Origin: UBA7672 sp965279085
GTDB lineage: Bacteria > Pseudomonadota > Alphaproteobacteria > Caulobacterales > Hyphomonadaceae
DNA length: 64,000 nucleotides
Direction: 5' to 3'
Assembly: GCA_965279085.1 (NCBI GenBank)
Contig: OZ257149.1
Span: forward strand, 558,001-622,000
A program made the position numbers and the translations under genes. Shown one piece after another: positions 38,250-46,208 of the stretch (positions are counted from its first letter, which is position 1; the number at the start of each line of letters is the position of its first letter). Under the pieces are notes generated by a model. That model had not been told where the DNA came from. It worked only from the letters and a program-made list of their open reading frames with translations, and ran no database searches.

Positions 38250-38624
38250 ATGAAGACGACCGCAAGGACGATCGCCAACTGGAACCGCGTCTACGCGATG
38301 AGCTTCGCGAGCCTCTATCCGATGTACATAGCCAAGGTGGAGAAGAAGGGCCGCACGAAGGCGGAAGTCGATCAGGTGATCCGATGGCTGACGGGCTACA
38401 CGCCGAAAGGTCTCGACAGCCAGATCGCGAAGAAGACGACCCTCGAAGCGTTCTTCGAAAAAGCGCCCAAACTCAATCCAGCCCGCCGCGCCATTACCGG
38501 CGTGATCTGTGGCGTCCGCGTCGAAGAAATCGAAGAGCCGCTGATGCAGGAAATCCGCTACCTCGACAAACTCGTCGACGAACTCGCCAAGGGTCGATCG
38601 ATGGAAAAGATCCTGCGCGCTTAA
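38250..38624 (+). CDS. DUF2200 domain-containing protein
   Basis: A 124-residue cytoplasmic protein. The segment MSFASLYPMYIAKVEKKGRTKAEVDQVIRWLTGYT is the conserved start of DUF2200, and ICGVRVEEIEEPLMQEIRYLDKLVDELAKGR matches its end. Function unknown. A run of eight C precedes the ATG. It is convergent with the next gene, separated by two bases. Confidence 0.88.
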   Translation: MKTTARTIANWNRVYAMSFASLYPMYIAKVEKKGRTKAEVDQVIRWLTGYTPKGLDSQIAKKTTLEAFFEKAPKLNPARRAITGVICGVRVEEIEEPLMQEIRYLDKLVDELAKGRSMEKILRA

Positions 38625-38626
38625 GG

Positions 38627-39853
38627 CTACCCGCCGAACAGCGCCCCGTGCACCTTCGCTGGCCCGCCCTCGCCATGCGGCCAGCTCTGGCGATCGAAGT
38701 TCACGCCATCGGGCAGGCTCTCGTCCACCTTCATGGCGCCCGTCGCCGGATCGATCTTCAAGATCAGCGCCCAGCTCTTGTCGTTGCCCGTCACCACCAG
38801 CCGGTCTGATTTCCGGTCGGCCGCAATCCAGTGCGCCATGTCGAACTTCGCGTCGAACGTGATCCGCGACGCCTCCACCGGCTTCATCGGATCGGACACG
38901 TCCAGCGCGATCAGTCCGTTGATCTCGGGCACGGTCTGCACATAGTAATTCCCGGCAACCACCGGCACGGCGCATGAATTGTGCATCGTCGTCCCGCCCG
39001 GAAATGCGTGCACGAACGTGGCCTTCGGCGCCCCCTCGCTCACGCCGTCGATCCGATAGACGCCACACGAGAACGTCCCCACATAAACCGTCCCATCGCC
39101 CAGCACGCGCGGCTCGGCCGGATCGACGTGATGCTCGCCCTGCCCAGACGGCGGCAGTTTCACCGTCGCCAGCACCTTCATGTCCGATGGCGACCAGACC
39201 TGCACTTGATCAGTCGACTTATAAGGCTGCCCCGGCCACCCCATCTCGGCCAGCGTCACCACCGCGCGATCCTTCCCCGGCATCACCGCCACACTGTAGG
39301 GCCAGACAAATTCATCCGGCGTATCCGCTGACTTCGCCGAAGCCGTGCGCACAACCTTCCCGTCCTGCCCAAGTTCAGCGAGGCCGCCCGGCGCGCCGTA
39401 CTTGCCGTTCATGCCCTGCAACGTCACCAGCACATTGCCATTGTCGAGCCGCGCATAGCTGTGCGGAAACGAAAACTCGCCCATGTCCTTGATCTGCGCC
39501 GCCAGCTTCGGCTGCAGCGGATCACGCAGGTCGAGCAGCGACGTCAGGTTGCCGGTGAACCCGTCCGCGAACAGCATCCCGCTTGTCGGAAACTCGTACT
39601 CGACATGATGCGGCATCGTCCCCGTCGCCCCGATCGGCAGCGTCGCCACCACATCGCCATAGGTCGCCGAGCCCTCCCGCACGTCGACAACGGAAAGGAA
39701 GTCCGACTCGACCTTGTCCTTGTCCGCCGACCAGACAAACAGGAATTGCGACGCCTTCGGAGCTTCAGGCGCCGCTGGCGTCGCCGCTTCCTGCGCCACC
39801 GGCTGGCACGCCGCCATCATCACGGCGCACGCCGTCCCGATCCATAAACGCAT
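38627..39853 (-). CDS. SBP56-like (selenium-binding protein family) lipoprotein
   Basis: A 408-residue protein with a lipobox (MMAACQP) and a predicted beta-propeller. The segments SDFLSVVDVREGSATYGDVVATLPI, GTMPHHVEYEF and GEHHVDPAEP correspond to the start and His-containing regions of the SELENBP1/methanethiol oxidase family, whose members bind copper and oxidise methanethiol. This copy is shorter than the usual 450-470 residues and, as a lipoprotein, would act in the periplasm. Family assignment is moderately secure; activity is uncertain. Confidence 0.65.
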   Translation of the reverse strand: MRLWIGTACAVMMAACQPVAQEAATPAAPEAPKASQFLFVWSADKDKVESDFLSVVDVREGSATYGDVVATLPIGATGTMPHHVEYEFPTSGMLFADGFTGNLTSLLDLRDPLQPKLAAQIKDMGEFSFPHSYARLDNGNVLVTLQGMNGKYGAPGGLAELGQDGKVVRTASAKSADTPDEFVWPYSVAVMPGKDRAVVTLAEMGWPGQPYKSTDQVQVWSPSDMKVLATVKLPPSGQGEHHVDPAEPRVLGDGTVYVGTFSCGVYRIDGVSEGAPKATFVHAFPGGTTMHNSCAVPVVAGNYYVQTVPEINGLIALDVSDPMKPVEASRITFDAKFDMAHWIAADRKSDRLVVTGNDKSWALILKIDPATGAMKVDESLPDGVNFDRQSWPHGEGGPAKVHGALFGG

Positions 39854-39881
39854 GCCGTCAGACCCCTATGCTGGGGCGAGC

Positions 39882-40640
39882 CTAGCCCATGCTCTGCGCG
39901 TCATCCACCAGCACGTCCGTGCCTGTAACGAACTTCGCGCCGTCGGAGCACAGGAACAGCAGCGCCTCATCCAGGCTCTGCTCATCCATGATCCGACGGC
40001 GCGGCGACTTGCCGATCGTCTTCTGCCCGCCCTCGCCATTGAGCCAGTCTTCCGTCAGTTCGGTCGCAACATAGCCAGGCGAGATCGCGTTCACGTTGAT
40101 CCCGTGCCGCGCCCACTCCCGCGCCAGCGACCGCGTGAGATGCGCGCACGCCGCCTTCGACGTGTTGTACGCCGTCACGTTCGGGATCACGATCCGCCCC
40201 GCCATCGAGGCGATATTCACGATCCGCCCGCGCATCGCCTTCTCCGGCCCCGCCTTGATCAGCCGCCGCGCCGCCTCACGCGCCACGCACCACACCGACG
40301 TCACGTTGAGGTCCATGATCTTCCGGAACTCCGCGATGCCCTGCGTCACCGCATTGTTCGCGTGCGTCATCCCCGCATTGTTGACGACCGTATCCACCAG
40401 CCCGAACTTCGCCTCGGCCGCATCGAACATCGCGATCACCTGCGCCTCGTCCGTCACATCGCACTGAACCGCAAACGCGTTGCCGCCGATCTCCTTCACG
40501 AGATCATCCAGCCGTTCCTTCCGCCGCGCGGCGACAACAATCTTCGCGCCCTCGTTCGCAAGCACCTGCGCGAACCGCTTCCCCAGCCCGCTCGATGCAC
40601 CGGTAACCAGCGCAACCCGGCCTTCAACTCTACTCGTCAT
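39882..40640 (-). CDS. Short-chain dehydrogenase/reductase
   Basis: NAD(P)-dependent oxidoreductase of the classical SDR family, 252 residues. Cofactor motif TGASSGLGKR near residue 13, NNAGM, catalytic Ser in IVNIASMAG and the YNTSKAA Tyr/Lys pair are intact, followed by NAISPGYVATELTE. ATG at 40640 is preferred over GTG at 40646 because GAGGAA is properly placed for it. Substrate unknown. Confidence 0.9.
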   Translation of the reverse strand: MTSRVEGRVALVTGASSGLGKRFAQVLANEGAKIVVAARRKERLDDLVKEIGGNAFAVQCDVTDEAQVIAMFDAAEAKFGLVDTVVNNAGMTHANNAVTQGIAEFRKIMDLNVTSVWCVAREAARRLIKAGPEKAMRGRIVNIASMAGRIVIPNVTAYNTSKAACAHLTRSLAREWARHGINVNAISPGYVATELTEDWLNGEGGQKTIGKSPRRRIMDEQSLDEALLFLCSDGAKFVTGTDVLVDDAQSMG

Positions 40641-40674
40641 CGGCACATTCCTCGAAATCTGCTATAAACCGCGG

Positions 40675-40923
40675 ATGCCACACCGTATGCGACGAATCTT
40701 CTTCGACGAAAATGGTCGAACGGAAAGCGGCTACTGGCTTCTCTACGAGAACTCATTGGCCGATCTCGCGCAGATCGAGAACAAGCACGATGGCATGCGC
40801 GTGACGCTTTACATGCCTGATGAACTCGAACTGGAAGCCGAGCTATTCTACGACACCTCGCGGGAAGTCTGGATCGGCCGACCGATCGAAGGGACCGTTC
40901 GCCTGCTCGACAATCAAAGCTAG
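40675..40923 (+). CDS. Small hypothetical protein
   Basis: An 82-residue acidic protein, MPHRMRRIFFDENGRTESGYW, with no membrane segment or family I recognise. It is divergent from the SDR gene with only 34 bases between start codons and overlaps the mfd stop by three bases at a shared CTAG. Its coding-like composition and close fit between neighbours support a real gene, but the ribosome site is poor and the start could be the ATG four codons later. Confidence 0.6.
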   Translation: MPHRMRRIFFDENGRTESGYWLLYENSLADLAQIENKHDGMRVTLYMPDELELEAELFYDTSREVWIGRPIEGTVRLLDNQS

Positions 40924-43900
40924 AGCAACCCGCTCATATCCCGCAGCAGGCTCTTCACGCCCGCCAAGCGCGCCGGCGCATCGACCCACGCGCCGCCCAG
41001 CACCAGCTTCATGTCCGGCCGCAGCTTCAGGTGGTTCGGGCGCTTCTGCACATACGCAATGAGCTTGGCGCCATCCAGCGGCGCATTCGGGCGGAACGCC
41101 AGCAGCGAGCCCTTCGGCCCAGCCGACACCTTCGCCACGCCAAGCTTCTTGCAGAGGATCTTCACCGCCGTGATTTCCAGCAGCTGCTTCGTCTCCTCCG
41201 GCAGCGGCCCGAACCTGTCGATCAGCTCCGCCGCGAACCCCTCGCGCTCTTCATCCGACGTCAGATCCGCCAGCCTGCGATACAGCGACAACCGCGTCGC
41301 CAGATCCTCGACATACCCTTCGGGGATCAGCACCGCCGCGCCGATGTCGATCTGCGGCGACCACTCATCCGCCACCTCATGGCTGTCCAGCTTCTCGCCG
41401 GAACGCAGCGCCTTCACCGCATCCTCCAGCATCTGCTGGTAAAGCTCGACGCCCACCTCGCGCACATGCCCGCTCTGCTCCTCGCCCAGCAGGTTGCCGC
41501 CCCCGCGCATGTCGAGGTCATGGCTCGCCAGCATGAAGCCCGCGCCGAGACTGTCGAGCGACTGCAGAACCTTCAGTCGCTTGTCCGCACCATCCGTGAG
41601 CTTTTCTTCCTCGGGCGTCGTCAGATACGCATACGCCCGCAGCTTCGCGCGCCCCACGCGTCCGCGCAGCTGATACAGCTGCGCCAGTCCGAACATGTCG
41701 GCCCGGTGGATCACCAGCGTGTTCGCCCGCGGAATATCGAGCCCGCTTTCCACGATCGTCGTCGCCAGCAGCACATCGGCATTGCCGTCATAGAACGCCG
41801 TCATCGCGTCCTCGAGCTCGGTCGGTGTCATCTGTCCGTGCGCCACCTGAACTTTCACCTCAGGCACCTGCTCGCGCATGTAGCGCTCCAGGAAAGGCAG
41901 GTCCGCCACGCGTGGCGCCACGAAGTACGACTGCCCGCCGCGATAACGCTCCCGCAACAGGGCCTCGCGGATCGTCACCGGATCGAACTCGACCACATAC
42001 GTCCGCACCGCCAGCCTATCCACCGGCGGCGTCGCAATGATCGACAGATCGCGAATGCCCGTCAGCGCCATCTGCAGCGTCCGCGGAATCGGCGTCGCCG
42101 ACAGCGTCAGCACGTGCACATCCGCCTTCAGCTCCTTCAGCCGCTCCTTGTGCTTCACGCCAAAGCGCTGCTCTTCATCGACCACGATCATTCCAAGCCG
42201 CTTGAAGTTGATCGTCTTCGCAAGCAGCGCGTGCGTGCCGATCACCACATCGCATTCGCCATTGTTGATCTCTTCGCGCGTCTGGCTCGCTTCCTTCGCC
42301 GTCACGAAGCGCGACAGGTGCTTGACCTTCAGCGGCCACCCCGCGAACCGTTCCGAGAACGTCTGGAAATGCTGCCGGCTCAGCAGCGTCGTCGGCGCGA
42401 TCACCGCCACCTGCAGCCCGCTCATCGCCACCAGAAAAGCCGCACGCAACGCGACTTCCGTCTTGCCGAAGCCGACATCGCCGCAAATCAACCGATCCAT
42501 CGGCTTGCCCGACGTCAGATCCTTGACCACATCCTCGATCGCCGAAAGCTGGTCGTCCGTTTCCTCATACGGGAAGCGCGCCGAGAACTCGCGGAACACG
42601 CCATCCGCCGTATCCGTCTTCGGCGCACGCTTCAGCTCGCGCTCGGCGGCGAGCCGGATCAGCTCGTCCGCCATGTCCATGATCTTCTTCTTGGCCCGCG
42701 CCTTCCGCGCCTGCCATCCGCCCCCGCCCAGCTTGTCGAGCGCACCCTCGCCACTCTCGGCGCCATAGCGCGAGATCAGCTCCACGTTCTCGACCGGCAG
42801 CAGGATTTTGTCCCCGCCCGCATAAATCAGCTCAAGGCAGTCGTGCGGCGCCTCGTTCACGGTCACGGTCTTGAGCCCGTCATACCGCCCCACGCCATGC
42901 TCGACGTGCACGATCAGGTCGCCCGCCGACAGCGCCGCCGCCTCCGCGATCACCGCCGCGGACGACTTGCGCTTCCTTGGCCGCGCCAGCTTGTCTCCGA
43001 GCATGTCCTGCTCGGAGATGATGACGAGGTCGTCGTCCTCGAACCCGGTCTCGACCGCGATCTCCGCGACCGCAACCTGCCCCTTGTTCACCTCCGGCCA
43101 GGATCCGACGGTCTTCGAGCCCGGAATCCCGTGATCATCAAGAATGCCAACCAGCCGGCTCGCCGAACCCTGGCTCCACGCCGCGACAATCACCTTCTTG
43201 TTCGCCGCCTGCCGCTCACGGATATGGCGCACCACCGCATCGAACAGGTTCGCGTTCGGATCGGCCCGCTCCAGCACGAAGCTACGGCCAGCCTTCGCCC
43301 GCCCGATCAGACCGTCATGCGAACCGTCAGCCTTCTCTGGCGCATTGTTCGTCGTGAACGACACAGTCGCGCGGGCGCTCAACTCATCGCCCAATTCCTT
43401 CGGCGTCAGATACAGCCGATCCGGCGGCAACACATGCTGCGCCACGCCGCCCGCCGCACCGGAAGACTTCCGCACCTCATAATATTCCGCCGCCTGCGCC
43501 AGCCGCTCGCTCGCCACTTCCGCCGACGACGGGTCCATCCCGATCAGCGCCTTGGGCCCCAGATAATCGAACAGCGTTTCGAGCTTCTCGTAGAACAGCG
43601 GCAGCCACTGCTCCACGCCCTGCCGCCGGATGCGCTCGCGCGCCGCCTCGTATGTCGGATCACCGCCCGGCGATCCGAACGCGGACAGGAAGTTCTTCCG
43701 CAGAAGCGACAGCGCATTGTCCGAAAAGTCGATCTCGCTCACCGGCGCCAGCACGATCTCGCGAATGGGCGCGGTCGAAATCTGCGTCTCTGGGTCGAAA
43801 TACTTCGCCGCCTCCAGATCATCGCCGAAGAAGTCGAGCCGCACCGGCTCAGGCAATCCCGCCGGGAAGATGTCGACGATGCCCCCACGCATCGAATATT

Positions 43901-44393
43901 CGCCGGGCTCACGCACCGTCGACGCGCGGCTGTAGCCATTGATGTCCAGATATGCCCGCACCTTCTCCGAAGGCACGCTGTCGCCCACCCGCGCCACGAA
44001 CGCCGCCACGCCCATGTGGCTACGGGGCGGCACCCGCTGTACCACCGCCGCCGACGTCGTGATCGCCAGCATTGGCGGCGATCCCACATTCCGGCTCGCC
44101 AGCCGCGCCAGCGCCGCGCACCGCTGCGCCGCCACAGCCGGGCTCGGGCTCACGCGGTCATAAGGCAGGCAGTCCCACGCGGGCAGGTTGATGACTTCCA
44201 GCAACGGCGCAAAGAAACGCACCGCAGCCGCCGCCATGAAGGCGTGCCGGTCGTCCCGCGCGATATAGAGCGAGGCCCCGCCCCGCTTCTGCGCTGCCTC
44301 CGCGATCAGGCGCACGTCCGCGATGAACGGCGTCTCATAGACCCGAACCGGCTTCGTCTGCTGAGCGAGGGAGTCCCAGACTCTCAAGGTCAA
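40920..44393 (-). CDS. mfd: Transcription-repair coupling factor
   Basis: Removes stalled RNA polymerase from lesions and recruits UvrA. At 1157 residues it has the UvrB-homology region (PAWDCLPYDRVSPSP), the RNA polymerase-interacting domain near residue 500 (LIVHVEHGVGRYDGL), and the RecG-like helicase motor: Walker A GDVGFGKTEVALRAAF, VVDEEQRFGVKHKERLK, LSATPIPRTLQMAL and the TRG region GRVGRAKLRAYAYL. The first in-frame start is a TTG at 44393 with no clear ribosome site, so the exact start is uncertain. Confidence 0.95.
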   Translation of the reverse strand: MTLRVWDSLAQQTKPVRVYETPFIADVRLIAEAAQKRGGASLYIARDDRHAFMAAAAVRFFAPLLEVINLPAWDCLPYDRVSPSPAVAAQRCAALARLASRNVGSPPMLAITTSAAVVQRVPPRSHMGVAAFVARVGDSVPSEKVRAYLDINGYSRASTVREPGEYSMRGGIVDIFPAGLPEPVRLDFFGDDLEAAKYFDPETQISTAPIREIVLAPVSEIDFSDNALSLLRKNFLSAFGSPGGDPTYEAARERIRRQGVEQWLPLFYEKLETLFDYLGPKALIGMDPSSAEVASERLAQAAEYYEVRKSSGAAGGVAQHVLPPDRLYLTPKELGDELSARATVSFTTNNAPEKADGSHDGLIGRAKAGRSFVLERADPNANLFDAVVRHIRERQAANKKVIVAAWSQGSASRLVGILDDHGIPGSKTVGSWPEVNKGQVAVAEIAVETGFEDDDLVIISEQDMLGDKLARPRKRKSSAAVIAEAAALSAGDLIVHVEHGVGRYDGLKTVTVNEAPHDCLELIYAGGDKILLPVENVELISRYGAESGEGALDKLGGGGWQARKARAKKKIMDMADELIRLAAERELKRAPKTDTADGVFREFSARFPYEETDDQLSAIEDVVKDLTSGKPMDRLICGDVGFGKTEVALRAAFLVAMSGLQVAVIAPTTLLSRQHFQTFSERFAGWPLKVKHLSRFVTAKEASQTREEINNGECDVVIGTHALLAKTINFKRLGMIVVDEEQRFGVKHKERLKELKADVHVLTLSATPIPRTLQMALTGIRDLSIIATPPVDRLAVRTYVVEFDPVTIREALLRERYRGGQSYFVAPRVADLPFLERYMREQVPEVKVQVAHGQMTPTELEDAMTAFYDGNADVLLATTIVESGLDIPRANTLVIHRADMFGLAQLYQLRGRVGRAKLRAYAYLTTPEEEKLTDGADKRLKVLQSLDSLGAGFMLASHDLDMRGGGNLLGEEQSGHVREVGVELYQQMLEDAVKALRSGEKLDSHEVADEWSPQIDIGAAVLIPEGYVEDLATRLSLYRRLADLTSDEEREGFAAELIDRFGPLPEETKQLLEITAVKILCKKLGVAKVSAGPKGSLLAFRPNAPLDGAKLIAYVQKRPNHLKLRPDMKLVLGGAWVDAPARLAGVKSLLRDMSGLL

Positions 44394-44499
44394 AACACCA
44401 CAAATAGAATAGCCATGCCGCCCAGACGCCTCATTGAGCGTCAGGCAGAGCCGATTGTTCCGATGGTTCGACCGCGAGGGAACGCCCGCGCGGCTTCTC

Positions 44500-44766
44500 C
44501 TATGTAGGGGCCGAATAGCGGAACGACAGCAGCAGGTCGAGCACTTCCGACCTCAAACCTTGCGGCGGCGCCTCCCGCCCCATGATCCAGTCGAACACGT
44601 GCTGGTCCGGAATATCCAGAACCGCCTCGAACTCATCCAGCTGTCGTGCATCGAACCCGGCGAGATGCGCATCCGTGAACTGCTGCATGTAGAGGTCCAG
44701 CTCCCTGAACCCCCGCCGGTCCGCCCGGAACTTCAACTTCCGCCGCCACGTCTCGATCTCGCTCAT
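44500..44766 (-). CDS. sdhE: FAD assembly factor SdhE
   Basis: Small factor that promotes covalent flavinylation of succinate dehydrogenase. The hallmark is RRGFRELDLYMQQF near residue 17, with the RGxxE motif. An acidic region DEFEAVLDIPDQHVFDWIMGRE follows. The length of 88 is typical. Its position just upstream of mfd is seen in related genomes. The upstream DNA contains a dense cluster of GANTC sites. Confidence 0.92.
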   Translation of the reverse strand: MSEIETWRRKLKFRADRRGFRELDLYMQQFTDAHLAGFDARQLDEFEAVLDIPDQHVFDWIMGREAPPQGLRSEVLDLLLSFRYSAPT

Positions 44767-45203
44767 ATTGGCGTCTCTAACTCACACCCCACCACCGGGC
44801 AAACCACTCTGGACCGCCGGCCCCCTGCCCGGCACTCGCCGTGCAAGCGTCGAGTTCGGTTGCTGCCCCCCGCCATCCTACGGAATCCAGCACGCCCTCG
44901 CAGAAACTTTCGCGAGCAGTTTCAGAGTCCTGACGAAAACGCTCTGGTGAATCTAGTTACACCGGTCCACCACCCGCCTGCACCGGGCGCATACTCCGTT
45001 CCGATCAACACGCGGAGGCAATCATGCGAACGATCCGAAGAATCCAATTCTCTCGAATTCTCCGGATTCTCCACCTTACAGAATTTACAGACCGAATTTC
45101 CCGGCGAATTTTTTCCGCCGAATCCGAATCCGCCGAATCGGAAAATCGGCAAACTCCGAATTTCCCGAATCCGCCGACGCGATTTGCGAGATCAGAGAGC
45201 CTC
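44767..45203. other. Intergenic region with GANTC cluster and short direct repeats
   Basis: This 437-base gap lies upstream of sdhE and downstream of the HAD gene. Nine GANTC sites lie between 44883 and 45171 (44883, 44925, 44949, 45040, 45065, 45120, 45126, 45135, 45167). From about 45035 to 45175 the DNA is a degenerate repeat of GAAT-containing units such as CCGAATCCGAAT and CCGAATTTCCCG (twice). Open frames cross the region on both strands but look like by-products of the repeat. The sdhE-mfd promoter should be here. Confidence 0.75.
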
Positions 45204-46064
45204 CTACCAGGCAAGCTCCGGCATCGCATACCGTGCCCGCGCGCCATCCTTGGCCAGCACCTGTTCCGCCGAGGCGAGGAACGCGTCCCCCGCTCCCATA
45301 GCATGCCCGTGAATCCCGCCGCCAATGAACAGCGCGTCCACGCCCTGCCGGTTCGCCCCGACCACATCCGTCGCCGGCCCATCGCCGATCGCGAGCGTCC
45401 GGGCCGGCGCGATGCTTCGCCCCGCGATCTCCGCGACCCGCTCGAACGCCAGCCGATAGATCGGCGCGTCCGGCTTGCCAGGCGAGATCACCTTCCCGCC
45501 TTCCTGCTCATAGATCTGCGCCAGCGCTCCTGCCGACCAGATGAGCTTGTCGCCCTGACGGAACACCACATCCGGGTTCGCGCAAATCATCGGCAGCCCC
45601 TGCCCCGCGAGCATCTTCAGCTCGTCGCGATAAGGCTCAGGCGTTCCGTTCGGATAATCGCGCAGCGAGGTGCAGCAGATCACCTTCGCAACGTTGGGAT
45701 CGTCACTGAATTCCAGCGGCAGCCCCTGGTAGACCGACATGTCCTCGCCCAATCCGATCCGGTAAACCGGCCCGGGCGCGACGAGTTTCAGCTCGTTCCG
45801 CGTCGCATCGCCCGACGCGATCACGTCGTCGAAGCAATCCATCGGCACGCCCAGCTTCGGAAACAGCCGCGTCACCCGCTCTTTCGGCACCGGCGCATTG
45901 GTGATCAGCACCACTGGCCCGCGCGTATCGCGAAACTGCTTCAGCGCTTCGCAAGCCGATGCAAAAGCCTCGCGCCCGTTGTGGATCACGCCCCACACAT
46001 CGCAGAGGATCGCGTCGTAATCAGCGGCAACTTTCTGCAAGCCAGGAATGAGCTTCGTCATCAC
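45204..46064 (-). CDS. HAD-superfamily hydrolase, TIGR01459 type
   Basis: A 286-residue NagD-like phosphatase. Motif I is DYDAILCDVWGVIHNG near residue 17, motif II VLITNAP near residue 54, and motifs III/IV are GKPDAPIYRLAFER and AIGDGPATDVVGANRQG. Members are widespread in alphaproteobacteria with unknown substrate. The second Asp of motif I is a Trp (DVW), as usual for this subgroup. Confidence 0.9.
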   Translation of the reverse strand: MMTKLIPGLQKVAADYDAILCDVWGVIHNGREAFASACEALKQFRDTRGPVVLITNAPVPKERVTRLFPKLGVPMDCFDDVIASGDATRNELKLVAPGPVYRIGLGEDMSVYQGLPLEFSDDPNVAKVICCTSLRDYPNGTPEPYRDELKMLAGQGLPMICANPDVVFRQGDKLIWSAGALAQIYEQEGGKVISPGKPDAPIYRLAFERVAEIAGRSIAPARTLAIGDGPATDVVGANRQGVDALFIGGGIHGHAMGAGDAFLASAEQVLAKDGARARYAMPELAW

Positions 46065-46080
46065 GCCCCTTCAACCGCTC

Positions 46081-46199
46081 GTCCCGGCGAAAGCCGGGAT
46101 CCAGGGCGGAATGCACGGCTTGTCCTGCCTTTGCGCTGCAGCTTCAAGTCCGCCCAAGCCTCGAACGCGGAACTGGATCCCGGCTTTCGCCGGGATGAG
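46081..46199. repeat. Paired palindromic REP-like repeat
   Basis: A palindromic unit built on CCCGGCGAAAGCCGGG followed by ATCCAG (46081-46104) recurs in inverted orientation at 46173-46199, with one mismatch over 24 bases. Each copy folds by itself (CCCGGC/GCCGGG, GAAA loop) and the two copies can also pair across a 68-base spacer. The layout matches repetitive extragenic palindromes. It fills the gap between tipF and the HAD gene and may act as terminator. Confidence 0.75.
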
Positions 46200-46208
46200 C
46201 GGCGGAAT

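Noticed and set aside
41031..44507. A 1158-codon open frame on the plus strand
   Set aside because: It is exactly antisense to mfd, has an Arg/His-rich product with no known motif, and is a shadow of GC-rich codon use.
44767..45180. Repeat tract as a CRISPR array
   Set aside because: The repeated units are only 5-12 bases with no regular spacers, and no cas gene is present.
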